NCBI GenBank assembly: GCA_947561585.1
Contig: CANNZV010000113.1
Location: forward strand, 363,999 to 427,998
Source: Caprella mutica
Taxonomy: Eukaryota > Arthropoda > Malacostraca > Amphipoda > Caprellidae
Length of the DNA stretch: 64,000 nucleotides
Reading direction: 5' to 3'
Made by a program: the position numbers and the translations under genes. Below are positions 1-10,665 of the stretch, in pieces. Positions within the stretch are counted from its first letter, which is position 1. Each line of letters starts with the position of its first letter. The notes under the pieces are model-generated. The model saw nothing but the letters and a program-made list of their open reading frames with translations, was not told the DNA's origin and did no database searches.

Positions 1-1184
1 AAGGGTCCAGACTGGTGACCAGGTTTGTGTCCAGGGTGATGGAGCGAAGGTTAGGCCAGTACTTCACCATGTCAGTCGTGAGGTTAGCCACCAGATTGCG
101 GGAGAAGCTCAACTCCTCCACAGTTATTGGAATATCCAGGGGGATTCTTGTCAGACTGGCACCATTGCATAGAACCTAACGGCAGAAAGTTAGTTGGGTG
201 GCAAATATATCATAAATGAACTATAAACTTGCTATAAATCAAGACTGTAATTAACAACAAACTAAGTAACAATTTGCTGTATAAATCTACAGTCTTCACT
301 TTAAGCACTACCGTGGTATTCAAATGTTGAAATGCTTATTCGATTCATTCATATTTCATTTAAAATGAAGACTCCCAATAGTCATATTCCAACAGAATAT
401 GAAACTAAAGATAGAAAATTTGAGTCCCAAATTAAAGTGCCAATATAATAATATTTCTCCAAATAACAATTAATCAGTTGGTTTCTAGTTCCAATTTCCC
501 CCACATGATCGCTGGCTGTCAATATCGAGTGGCATAAGCGAACTTCATTAGGGCTTTGTTGAGAGCTCTTCAGTCGCATCAAACTGCTAATATTGAGCCA
601 ATATTGAGCCACTATAGCTATCCACGGCACTTCCACTCGTTACTCCAATAATATCCAATTTATATCCAACTGGAGTACCTATTCAAGGTATATTCTAAAT
701 ATAGATGAAAATTGACTAAATTGAAATTGATATATTAATGATATATAAGAAATCTGAATACGAATGGATAGGAAAATGCCAAACTCAGTCAGAAAATTAT
801 AACCATTTAGGAGAGGCGAAAACAATATTCCCTGTGGTAACATTAATAAACGTCAAGCAAAAATTAAAACTATTTGTGTTATAACTTTAAGATATAATGC
901 TATTAGTCACTGTATTCTATTTTCGTAGATAAATGATATAATTATTGATCGAAAACCGACCATGAACTGTATACATTTTACGTCTAGACTTTAGAAAGAA
1001 TATTACACTTCTTCTGAAAGAAGTTTGCATCACTCACACTTGTTTGCGAAAGACAAATGCATATTTCAGGACACGAGTAGACAAGTTCAGTGTTGACAGA
1101 GCACCTCAGAGAGGATCCCAGAACCAGCACCACCACTGCCATCTGCCAGGCCCTCCAATAGCGGGGGGATTTACCCTCTGACAT
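1..1184 (-). CDS. LRR protein, first two coding exons (partial)
   Basis: Two exons of a leucine-rich-repeat protein, continuing beyond the left edge. Exon A is 1038-1184 (49 codons). It has a basic and aromatic n-region (RYWRAWQ), a hydrophobic core (MAVVVLVLG) and the start of an LRR N-terminal cap, CPEICICLSQTS. It ends at a GTGAGT donor in phase 0. Exon B (1-175) follows an acceptor ending TTAG and opens VLCNGASLTRIPLDIP. Together they give the LRRNT pattern C-P-x2-C-x-C-x7-C-x-G...L-x-x-IP-x-x-IP. LRR-like segments follow (VEELSFSRNLVANL, WPNLRSITLDTNLVTSL). The ATG at 1184 is chosen because a strong acceptor (TTCTCTCCCCTCAG) places an upstream splice junction at 1215, so the in-frame ATG at 1247 would be intronic. 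The intron 176-1037 holds nothing recognisable. A secreted or type I membrane adhesion or receptor role is typical of the family, but the subfamily cannot be named from two exons. Confidence 0.8.
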
Positions 1185-1215
1185 TGTGTGGAGGTTACAG
1201 ACTACCGGTAAACAT

Positions 1216-1829
1216 CTGAGGGGAGAGAACAAGGGGACATCACGCATTGCAACTTTAGTAGCTAGAATTGAAAAGTATGCTAGATCTCAACAGCTTAAGT
1301 ATCCATTATCTTAATTACGATTCAAGAGGTAGATGTAAACACATATTGAAATATAATATTAACTTTAACATAATAAATAAACACACTATGACTTTATAGG
1401 TATTTTTATATAGATTGGTATTAACTGTTTCCTTTCTTTCCAATATATATGTTTTCCTACATATCTAAGATTGTATGCTACTGCTTAGTATTCAGTAAAG
1501 GGACAACAAATCCCCCTGATAAATTGATAACATTGTCAGCGGTCAGAAATGCCCAAATGTTATTCAAACTTTCGTCACTTCAAATTGAACATGAATATTT
1601 TTGACTGTTTCACTTATTCCAATTCCAGTGATATGATGCATTTCTCACCATACATGTCATCTTATGGATACAAAATAGTCACTCTCTCTATTGAAATTAA
1701 TGACACCAATTATTGCCCCCATTTCTCCTAATCATGAGGGCGGAGTAGCAGTGAAATGAATGCACTTAAATATAATTAATGGGGACAATGGAACTGAAGT
1801 ATCTTATTTTTAATGCTAAATAACCTTAA
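1216..1829. other. No recognisable feature
   Basis: AT-rich DNA upstream of the LRR exon on the minus strand, presumably intron or 5' flank of that gene. A 60-codon plus-strand reading frame near 1549 has no signal, motif or splice context. Confidence 0.5.
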
Positions 1830-2205
1830 TGGATATTTACCTTCACAGATTTCGGAAGGTTATATTTTAGGCTGCATTTTTTAAATTCAATTATTTATCA
1901 TCTTGTTACACGCATAACTCATAAAGTCTTTGACTAAATTGCTTGAAAATTGGTGAGACGATTGTTCATTATCCATGAACCATTTGGTTATATTTTGGGA
2001 GTGAATGGATTAAAGTTCAAAGGTCAAGGTCAATTATAACTCAATAACACAAAAAGGATTTAACAAAATCACCTGGAATTTGGTGGGACGATTGGTCATT
2101 ATCCAGGAATCAGTTTATCAGATTTTGGGAGCGAACAGGTTAAAAGTCAAGGTCATTTATAAGCGGCGGTGAAGGTATGCGCTCAATGAGTGACCATCAT
2201 CTAGT
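1830..2205 (+). repeat. Dispersed repeat with AGGTCA motifs, copy 1
   Basis: A dimer of about 130-bp units. The phrases ACGATTGGTCATTATCCA and TTTTGGGAGCGAA occur twice with small changes. Each unit ends in AGGTCA-type sequence (AGGTCAAGGTCA at 2021-2032, TCAAGGTCA at 2147-2155). Similar copies lie at 8826-9070 and, inverted, at 10262-10665. The left end reads TTCGGAAGGTTATATTTTAG, which the inverted copy also carries in diverged form. No coding capacity, target duplication or A-tail is obvious. It is a non-autonomous interspersed repeat of unknown class. Confidence 0.7.
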
Positions 2206-2274
2206 TTTTATAGCATTTCTTTAGCTTCTAAATAAAGATATATCTGTCTTTATTCATCTATACATCTATAAGGG

Positions 2275-3296
2275 TCTAGGTCAATTGATCCCCGGTCATT
2301 TGATTTCCGATAATTTGATCCCCTGTCAGTTGATCCCGTACCATTTGATTCCCTGTCAATTTATTCCCATTCCTATTTTCCCTTTATCACCTATTATCAA
2401 TATATTATAGAAATATGCACCCTACACCTACAGTCGATTAAGTTTCTTAAAAAAACTAAGTAATAAGGGTAAAAACAAGAACTAAACCATTTTTATTCGA
2501 ATAAATAACAATAAATGCTTTAAAATTTACATTCAGGCAACAAAAAAATATTCAATGGTACAATCAAGTGTACAGGCGTACCCCAGTGTTATTACAACTC
2601 GCACATATGACAGGTAAAATAAATCAGGAACATGTCTCGAAATTATTTCTCCTGGTATAGAATCTAATTGAAGAGTAACTTTTGACATTTTTATGGGTAG
2701 TTATCAGTTAAGCTGTTTTCACCGTAACTATTACAAATATTATCATCCTGCAGGTGGGAGAGATCAAAAATAATTCTATGGAAAATAATTAATTAGTGTA
2801 CTGATTACAGCAAATTATTTAAATCTATCCCACCTAGAAAATCTGAATCAAACATATATGTTTGTAATAGTTTCAACGAAAGCTGCTTAACTGAACGTAA
2901 TGAACATTCACTTAGCTTGCGAATGAACCAATCAACAGCTGGTAAAAATTTCCTATCACCAGTAAGATGTTTCCTGACTAGTTGTAAATGTATATTATTT
3001 GTAAATATAAAATAATCAATTTGTTACAGTAATCAGTTCTAGTGGTTTGAATTCTGTTAATTTATTATTATATATAAAATTAATTATACAAATAGCAGAT
3101 GTCAATTCGTTTCACAAGTTTTATTTATTATTTAAGTAGCAGATGCCAATTTCTATATAGAAATAATGATCGTATCAAATTATTGTATGTTAATTATATA
3201 AGCTAAACAAATGAATGGGAATCAAATGACCGGGGTCCAATTGACCGGGGATCGAATGGTACGGGGATCAAATAACCGGAGATTTTTGGACCAGGG
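2275..3296. mobile_element. Foldback element with 15-bp iterated termini
   Basis: Inverted repeats of about 90 bp flank about 840 bp of AT-rich non-coding DNA. Each arm is a run of imperfect 15-mers. On the left, six units at 2281-2370 have the form TCAATTGATCCCCGG. On the right, units at 3215-3289 are the reverse complement, of the form CCGGGGATCGAATGG. The ends are set by where similarity stops (left GGTCTAGG, right GACCAGGG). No transposase is present. A structurally matching element of almost the same length lies at 35770-36796. Confidence 0.75.
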
Positions 3297-3353
3297 GTGG
3301 CCGGTTAATTGATTCGGTATTCATTCTGTATTCATTTACTGATTTGCACAATC

Positions 3354-4552
3354 TCTAAAAGGTGGCGCAAAAAAACGGAAACCAATTTTCAAACTTGTTT
3401 ATTTTACAAACAATCAAACCTAAAAAAAATTTAAACACATACTTTTATTCGTTTAATTTTTTTGCATCTATCTTGATAATCTGTTAGGGGTTACAATGAA
3501 AATTAAACATCCTGCAGCGAATTAAAAAAAGGTAAATAAAAAGGGCATGCGCGAGGACGAAATAAACGAAAAATAGTCATGAAAGGTATATTTCATTTCA
3601 TATGGATGTAAAAACATTAAATTCTCCTCTTCTTTGTAACAAATAAGAGAAAATAATAAAAATAATTACCATTTGAAAGTTGGTTTTTGAGGTAAAATTG
3701 ATATCTTTATAAAAATTATTTCGCCGTTAATTTTTATCTCCTATTCGAAACCCTCAAAATACAGCTTTCAAAAGAACATAGAGTTTTTGTTGTGGCAAAT
3801 TTTTGAACACTGGAAGCTTTACGCAGGTTCAACCTCATTTTAAACAACGCTTTCTGGAAAGATTTCCACCAATTATAAAACCATATTGACAATTGTTAAT
3901 AAGTTCAAAACTAAAGAAACCACTTTAAATTTAAACAAAAGTGATCATGTCGCAGGAGAAAAGAATGAACACATAAAAAACAATAATCTTTTTCATGCAC
4001 AGTTTATTGAGAACCCAAAAATATCAATCAGAAAGTAAGGATTAGATTTCATTTAAGAGACATTTCACCAAATTGTTAAACACGATGTGAAGTATCTTCC
4101 TTTTAAGAAGCATGCAAGACTCGAACTCTCAGAACTGATTTACCGCACAGTCTAAATTTTGCAAAATAGTTTCTGCAAAGAAATGTACATTTTGTAGAAG
4201 ATATCGTGATTGGTGATGAAGATGTATTTCCATGAATGAAACAGTCAATAACCAAAACGAGAATTGAATGAAAAATAGTAGGATTGAATTTTTACTACTA
4301 AAATATGGAAATAAAATTCTTCCTATTGTATACTTTTTTGAGTTTTTCAACCTCGCGCAAGCCCTTTTTATTTACCTTTTTTTAATTCGCTGCAGGATGT
4401 TTAATTTTTGTCGTAACTCTTAACAGATTAAAAAGATAGATGCAGAAAAAGTGAACGAATAAAACTATGTTTTTAGAAAATTTCTAGGTTTTATAGTTTG
4501 TAAAATATACTAGTTTGAAAATGGGTTTCCTTTTTTTTGCGCCACCCTGTAT
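3354..4552 (+). mobile_element. Degraded mariner-like element with long TIRs
   Basis: Inverted repeats of about 200 bp frame this element. The right end (GCGCCACCCTG followed by TA) pairs with the left end (TA then AAAGGTGGCGC). The inner part of each arm carries ACATCCTGCAGCGAATT, and both arms end near a GCGCGAGG motif. The ends resemble CAGGGTGG-type Tc1/mariner termini. A decayed transposase lies between the arms (separate entry). The left terminus has lost the canonical CAGGG, so the exact boundary is uncertain by a few bases. Confidence 0.7.
3765..4300 (+). pseudogene. Fossil mariner-type transposase
   Basis: Scattered, frame-shifting stretches recall a transposase with an N-terminal helix-turn-helix. 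EHRVFVVANF occurs near 3775 and TILTIVNKFKTKETTLN near 3880-3930. KHDVKYLPFKKHARLELSE occurs near 4080-4130, where VKxDLxxK...LS is usual. A GDEDVF box at 4207-4230 corresponds to the family's (F/S)DEKxF first catalytic Asp region and is followed by a stop. No single frame is open. The assignment rests on the order of motifs within a TIR-bounded element and is an inference. Confidence 0.45.
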
Positions 4553-4663
4553 AATGCGCTTTTGTTTTCAAACCCCTTTGAACCCTAATGCCTATTCTTT
4601 CATTTTATTTACTATGAATTCGAATACTAATATATATATAAACCCCCTGCCAGGTCATTGTTT

Positions 4664-4785
4664 GCAGTACAACAAACTAGCGAATAAAACCACAACAACA
4701 TAACGGCCATTTATGTTAACAGTTTCAAAGTAATCGTCATTTATTTCTTGTCATCTTTGTTTAGTTTTCAAAGTAATCATCCTAT
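4664..4785 (+). mobile_element. MITE fragment of the ACGGCCA family
   Basis: GCAGTACAACAAACTAGCG and CATAACGGCCA are followed by a T-rich arm (GTTTCAAAGTAATCGTCATT). This matches the left arm of a small inverted-repeat element found complete in the cuticle spacers at 21721, 30540, 55142 and 62210. Only one arm plus a short partial second arm is visible. Confidence 0.5.
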
Positions 4786-4937
4786 ATTTATACTTAAATG
4801 AAGATACATACACTCAGGAAGTACATTCTCCAAATTGTGCAAATCGCTAAATGGTGCGAAATATATTTCTATAGTTTGATGTCTATAGTTTTACTGAATC
4901 TACTGTATCTATACTCTATAGTGTCTTATGTATTTAT

Positions 4938-4988
4938 AGCATCTTCTGTATCTTCTGTATCTTCTGTATCTTCTGCATCTACTGCATC
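4938..4988 (+). repeat. 9-bp microsatellite
   Basis: About five tandem copies of a 9-mer (ATCTTCTGT, decaying to ATCTACTGC). The short Ser/Val-rich reading frame across it is a by-product of the 9-bp period. Confidence 0.85.
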
Positions 4989-5082
4989 AGCCACAAAATA
5001 AAAATCGATGCCTCTTCGTATCTCTAGAGAATAGAAGAGAAAATCTTAGCAAGTATCATATATACACTGGAACAGATACAGT

Positions 5083-5327
5083 TATTAAGTACAGATACAG
5101 TTATTGAGTACTGATACAGTTATTGAGTACTGATACAGTTATTGAGTACAGATACAGTTATTGAGTACTGATACAGTTATTGAGTACAGATACAGTTATT
5201 GAGTACTGATACAGTTATTGAGTACAAATACAGTTATTGAGTACAGATACAGTTATTGAGTACAGATACAGTTATTGAGTACAGATACAGTTATTGAGTA
5301 CAGATACAGTTATTGAGTACAGATACA
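5083..5327 (+). repeat. 19-bp minisatellite, about 13 units
   Basis: Tandem copies of GATACAGTTATTGAGTACT, alternating between ACT and ACA at the junction. The units are almost uniform in length, with little point variation. Confidence 0.95.
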
Positions 5328-6166
5328 TAATTTTTTTTGCAACTTATTATTTTCTCTAATATTTTTCACTAATTAATGATTTTTTGCCAAATCGAAATCC
5401 CATAAAAGTTCATTGGAACAACAGAAATTAAATCCAATTTCAAATAGTGAGAGTGAGTTTCTTTTATTCTTTTTACAATAGAAGCGAAAATATTTTTGTT
5501 GCTTAAAATATTGCACTAAAAGGCATAATGATCTTATGATTAATATTCAATGACTGAACTGCTAATTATTTATTAAAATGCGTTAAAATTCAGAAGAATA
5601 GTTCAGTGTTTCAGAAATAAATGGTTTCCATTTGTTTCGGCCGACTGCAAGGCTTTATAACGAATTCCGGGCACGATTCCGGGAATCAAAGAAACCCGTG
5701 GAAAAGGCACTGCCGGGGAGAGGCTTAATAGAGTAGTGACGTTGATAAGTCGTGTTGTTTTTATTGACTGATTTCATTTAGTTGAGACGTTGCTTTGATG
5801 TCCCCTAGAGGATAATACAATGGGTGACGTCACTCATTGAAATGCTATAGAAAGGAGCTTAGTCACCTGTCAATTAGTCACTCGATGAATGTCGCTACCT
5901 AATTAATTAACTCATGTCTATCGAACCAGATTGAGAGAAAATCTTTTGAACTTTTACAATAATAACTATTGGAGAAGGGTCAAATTAATTTCATACATAT
6001 TATTAGATATAACTCATTAATATTTATTGCATGCTCAAACTATATATGTATTTTATATAATTTTCACCATTATTTTAAGCAGAAACTAAATAAGAATATT
6101 GCTAGTCAATAAATGTCTTATTTGGGTCAGGATTATAGGTAGCATTACTCTTATAAAATATATCAA
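5328..6166. other. No recognisable feature
   Basis: Mostly AT-rich DNA between two tandem arrays. A less AT-rich patch at about 5640-5740 (GGCACTGCCGGGGAGAGG) has no open frame or motif I can name. Confidence 0.5.
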
Positions 6167-7811
6167 ACAGTGTAAGCTATGTAGACAGTGTAAGCTCTGT
6201 AGGCAGTGTAAGCTCTGTAGGCAGTGTAAGCTCTGTAGACAGTGTAAGCTCCATGGACAGTGTAAGCTCTGTAGACAGTGTAAGCTCAGTAGACAGTGTA
6301 AGCTCTGTAGACAGTGTAAGCTCTGTAGACAGTGTAAGCTCAGTAGACAGTGTAAGCTATGTAGACAGTGTAAGCTCTGTAGGCAGTGTAAGCTCTGTAG
6401 ACAGTGTAAGCTCTGTAGACAGTGTAAGCTCTGTAGACAGTGTAAGCTCTGTAGACAGTGTAAGCTCTGTAGACAGTGTAAGCTCTGTAGACAGTGTAAG
6501 CTCTGTAGACAGTGTAAGCTCTGTAGACAGTGTAAGCTCAGTAGACAGTGTAAGCTCAGTAGACAGTGTAAGCTCTGTAGACAGTGTAAGCTCTGTAGAC
6601 AGTGTAAGCTCTGTAGACAGTGTAAGCTCTGTAGACAGTGTAAGCTCAGTAGACAGTGTAAGCTCAGTAGACAGTGTAAGCTCTGTAGACAGTGTAAGCT
6701 CTGTAGACAGTGTAAGCTCTGTAGACAGTGTAAGCTCTGTAGACAGTGTAAGCTCAGTAGACAGTGTAAGCTCTGTAGACAGTGTAAGCTCAGTAGACAG
6801 TGTAAGCTCAGTAGACAGTGTAAGCTCAGTAGACAGTGTAAGCTCTGTAGACAGTGTAAGCTCTGTAGACAGTGTAAGCTCTGTAGACAGTGTAAGCTCA
6901 GTAGACAGTGTAAGCTCTGTAGACAGTGAAAGCTCTGTAGACAGTGTAAGCTCTGTAGACAGTGTAAGCTCTGTAGACAGTGTAAGCTCTGTAGACAGTG
7001 TAAGCTCTGTAGACAGTGTAAGCTCAGTAGACAGTGTAAGCTCAGTAGACAGTGTAAGCTCTGTAGGCAGTGTAAGCTCAGTAGACAGTGTAAGCTCAGT
7101 AGACAGTGTAAGCTCTGTAGACAGTGTAAGCTCTGTAGACAGTGTAAGCTCTGTAGACAGTGTAAGCTCAGTAGACAGTGTAAGCTCTGTAGACAGTGTA
7201 AGCTCTGTAGACAGTGTAAGCTCTGTAGACAGTGTAAGCTCTGTAGACAGTGTAAGCTCCATGGACAGTGTAAGCTCCATGGACAGTGTAAGCTCTGTAG
7301 ACAGTGTAAGCTCAGTAGACAGTGTAAGCTCTGTAGACAGTGTAAGCTCTGTAGACAGTGTAAGCTCTGTAGACAGTGTAAGCTCTGTAGACAGTGTAAG
7401 CTCTGTAGACAGTGTAAGCTCTGTAGACAGTGTAAGCTCTGTAGACAGTGTAAGCTCAGTAGACAGTGTAAGCTCAGTAGACAGTGTAAGCTCTGTAGAC
7501 AGTGTAAGCTCCATGGACAGTGTAAGCTCTGTAGACAGTGTAAGCTCAGTAGACAGTGTAAGCTCTGTAGACAGTGTAAGCTCAGTAGACAGTGTAAGCT
7601 CTGTAGACAGTGTAAGCTCCATGGACAGTGTAAGCTCTGTAGACAGTGTAAGCTCAGTAGACAGTGTAAGCTCTGTAGACAGTGTAAGCTCTGTAGACAG
7701 TGTAAGCTCTGTAGACAGTGTAAGCTCCATGGACAGTGTAAGCTCCATGGACAGTGTAAGCTCCATGGACAGTGTAAGCTCCATGAACAGTGTAAGCTCC
7801 ATGAACAGTGT
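6167..7811 (+). repeat. 18-bp minisatellite, about 91 units
   Basis: Unit GTAGACAGTGTAAGCTCT with limited variants: CT or CA before GTAG, and CCATGGAC units concentrated toward the right end. Because 18 is a multiple of three, long open frames of hexapeptide repeats appear on both strands (for example DSVSSV on plus and LHCLQS or ELTLST on minus). None has a convincing non-repeat domain, start context or splice partner. The array is treated as non-coding. Confidence 0.95.
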
Positions 7812-8555
7812 TTGGCAATATCCACTCTTTGTTTTCTCTCCTAACAGTGCCCCTAAGAATAACATCAGAGATTGACCCTCAGAGTGTAGTCAAGATGTGA
7901 CAATCACTGTGTCTGCACCTTGCACAGTAAGTACTGACTCACAAAGAATATTAGTTAACTGCTGTGTAATAAGGATAAACAGACAACATAATAAGAAATT
8001 AATATACTAGTTTAACGTAGAAAAGTAGTTGTCTTTCCAGTGAATTTTGTAAGTGGATTTTTAAGGTAAGCCTGACAGTAATATTTTTGACATTTTGGAC
8101 AGAAAAATTTCGAGTCATCATGTTAGTGAGTAATATGATAGTGAATAATAACATGTTAGTGAGTAACAACACATTAGTCTCTATCTCAGTACGTTTGTTC
8201 ATCACTCAAAAAGCAGCTGTAAAAAGTTAGGCACTGAAACTAAAGGCAAAACTTTATAATAAATATAAAGTGAGAAACCAACAACAGAAATAAGAGTGAA
8301 AATATCAACCTTTTAGAGAATATGTCTTAAGCCTGATGATTTAGTGAATAGTAAACTAATTAACTCTTTTGCACATTACAAAATAACCCAATTGACTACT
8401 ATAATTAAATTGTTTCTTTTTGTAATTAATTCTTTATCAGTGTTAATGAACTGCCATTAGATGTGACAGACGAAGAATGGAGTGAATCTGGAGCTGATCT
8501 CAGCTGTGAGTGGAGAGAGAGGATAGAGAGATAATCAGCACTGTGATGTAGTGGA
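7812..8555. other. No recognisable feature
   Basis: AT-rich spacer. A local run of GTTAGTGAGTAA-like repeats at about 8110-8170 is too short to call an array. The TTTTCTCTCCTAACAG near 7836 resembles a splice acceptor, but no supporting exon follows. Confidence 0.45.
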
Positions 8556-8745
8556 GAGATGGAGAGATGTGCCTCTAAAGGAAAGAGGAGAGATGTGCCT
8601 CTAAAGGAAAGAGGAGAGATGTGCCTCTAAAGGAAAGAGGAGAGATGTGCCTCTAAAGGAAAGAGGAGAGATGTGCCTCTAAAGGAAAGAGGAGAGATGT
8701 GCCTCTAAAGGGAAAGATGGAGAGATGTGCCTCTAAAAGGAAAGA
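8556..8745 (+). repeat. 26-bp minisatellite, about 7 units
   Basis: Purine-rich tandem units containing AGAGATGTGCCTCTAAAGG followed by AAAGAGG. The first and last units are diverged (GGGAAAGATGG near 8710). Confidence 0.9.
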
Positions 8746-8825
8746 ATGCAATGTAGAGGTGTGGGCAATGACTTTGCCATAGTCGTATGTATTAACTGTT
8801 TTTGTTATCTACTTTTAATTACTTT

Positions 8826-9070
8826 CAGAAATTGTGGAAGGTTTTGTTTTGGTCATCATTAATTAATTTCTAATCTTCTTATTCGCATAACTCAAAAAAA
8901 TATTCAAAGAATTTCAATGAAATTTTGTGGGACGATTGGTCATCGTCCAGGAACCACATGGTTATAGATTTTAGGAGCGAACAGGTCAAAGGTCAATCTA
9001 ATTGATTCCTCAAGGATTTTTGGATGGTCAAGGTCATTTATAAGCGGGAGCGAGTGCCGGTCATCTATTT
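8826..9070 (+). repeat. Dispersed AGGTCA repeat, copy 2
   Basis: Same family as 1830-2205, here mainly one unit. It has GGGACGATTGGTCAT, then TAGGAGCGAACAGGTCAAAG (AGGTCA direct repeat spaced by one base, 8983-8995), then GGTCAAGGTCA near 9026-9036. Confidence 0.7.
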
Positions 9071-9360
9071 GCTGGTTGTTTGTGATTGATTAACCTTATT
9101 ATGACAATTAGAAATAAACAAAAACAAAAGTTACCCACAAACAATGTTAAGTAACTCATTATTGACACATAAAGGCTGATAACTAAAATAATGTCAACCA
9201 AAAGCTAATATTTCACACATCAATTTTTACATTTTTAGTAACTAGGTTTATGTATCTGGAATGAAGGTAAATAGATATATTAGTTACACATAACATCATT
9301 TAAAAACAGCAGATAATCGAAAAATGAGTCTTCGCCAAACTTATAGACCTCACTGGTTAA

Positions 9361-9556
9361 ATGTACAGTCAGGCACTGTAATGTACAGTCAGGCACTGTA
9401 ATGTACAGTCAGGCACTGTAATGTACAGTCAGGCACTGTAATGTACAGTCAGGCACTGTAATGTACAGTCAGACTCTGTAATGTACAGTCAGGCACTGTA
9501 ATGTACAGTCAGGCACTGTAATGTACAGTCAAGCACTGTAATGTACAGTCAGGCAC
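9361..9556 (+). repeat. 20-bp minisatellite with hairpin units, about 10 copies
   Basis: Nearly perfect tandem copies of ATGTACAGTCAGGCACTGTA. Each unit contains TACAGT and its reverse complement ACTGTA five bases apart, plus the palindrome TGTACA. Every copy can form a small hairpin. Confidence 0.95.
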
Positions 9557-10261
9557 ATCTGGACTTATATAATTTAATTCCATTGATTCTTTTGTTATTT
9601 TCTCTCTCGGTTAAATTATATCCCAAAAATTTGTAGGGTATATATTTATTATATAGTGACTAACTATACTTTTACAATGTATATGCCTTTAAAATAAATG
9701 AAAAAACAGTTAAAATATCATTTAAACTAATAGATACACATGAATTGTTTGAGTTACATTGCCTTTTATTCCTATATAACTCTATTCAATTATTTCGCCG
9801 CAGGTAAGAACAGGTGAAAAGAGCAGAGCTAATTAATTCACTGCACAGGTAATATTTAACCTGTCTGTTTGCATAACTTCAAAGTGAAATCTAAAGTACG
9901 CTCTAAACTTATTTGGATGTACTTACACTGCATTTCACGCTTTTAAGCAGGTATGTTCTTTATCGATAAAATAGCATTAATTTAATAGTTTGCGTGGAAA
10001 ATTTAAATAAATATTAATCCACAAGTTCAACATTGTGAGTAATTTTGTAGAACATTTGAGAGTGATTCGATGTTTCGACGAAAACCTCCCACATACACCA
10101 TATTAGCGTATCAACATTATATGACTGAACTGGATTAACATATCGGCAACATCTTGTGCCAAGATGGTTTCAACATAAAACCCCATGCTGTCAGCATGTT
10201 GACCCATTTTGCAAAAATCCACACAGTACCAATACGATTTGTCAACCTAGTGTTGCTCACA
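9557..10261. other. No recognisable feature
   Basis: AT-rich DNA. A 73-codon plus frame that starts at 10154 runs into the neighbouring dispersed repeat and is not credible as a gene. Confidence 0.5.
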
Positions 10262-10665
10262 TGGGCCCCATTAACTTTGATTGCTTGGGTATATGCTTCA
10301 GGATGGACTGAAATTTTTCAATTGACCTTGACCTTTGACCCGATTGCTCCCAAAAACTTACCAAATCGTTCCTGAATATTGACCAATCGTCCCACCATAT
10401 TTCAGGCAAGTTGGTTTAAAATTTTTTTGAGTGATTGAGTTATAAATTAATTTTGACCTTGACCTTTAACCGGATCGTTCCCAAAACTCGGCAAGAATAC
10501 TCCTGGACATTGACCAATCGTCCCACCAAATTTCAGACAATTTGGTTGAATACTTTTTCAGTTATGCGAATAACAAGATGATAAACAAATAAATAAATGC
10601 CGCCTAAAATATAACCTTCCACAATATGCGAAGGTTACAGAATGAAGGTCTTAACACACGCTCGG
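10262..10665 (-). repeat. Dispersed AGGTCA repeat, copy 3, inverted dimer
   Basis: Reverse-complement member of the family. TTGACCTTGACCTTTGACC occurs at 10321-10339 and TTGACCTTGACCTTTAACC near 10453-10471, a spacing of 132 bp. ACCAATCGTCCCACCA follows both times. The right end matches the left end of the 1830 copy in reverse (TAACCTTCC). Confidence 0.75.

Noticed and set aside
984..1247. Longer start for the LRR protein (ATG at 1247)
   Set aside because: It would read through a strong splice acceptor at 1215 and through GT donor sequence. The shorter start at 1184 gives a normal signal peptide.
6086..7875. Four very long open frames of repeated hexapeptides on both strands
   Set aside because: They are produced by an 18-bp tandem repeat, a multiple of three. 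There is no signal peptide, no domain and no non-repeat conserved part.
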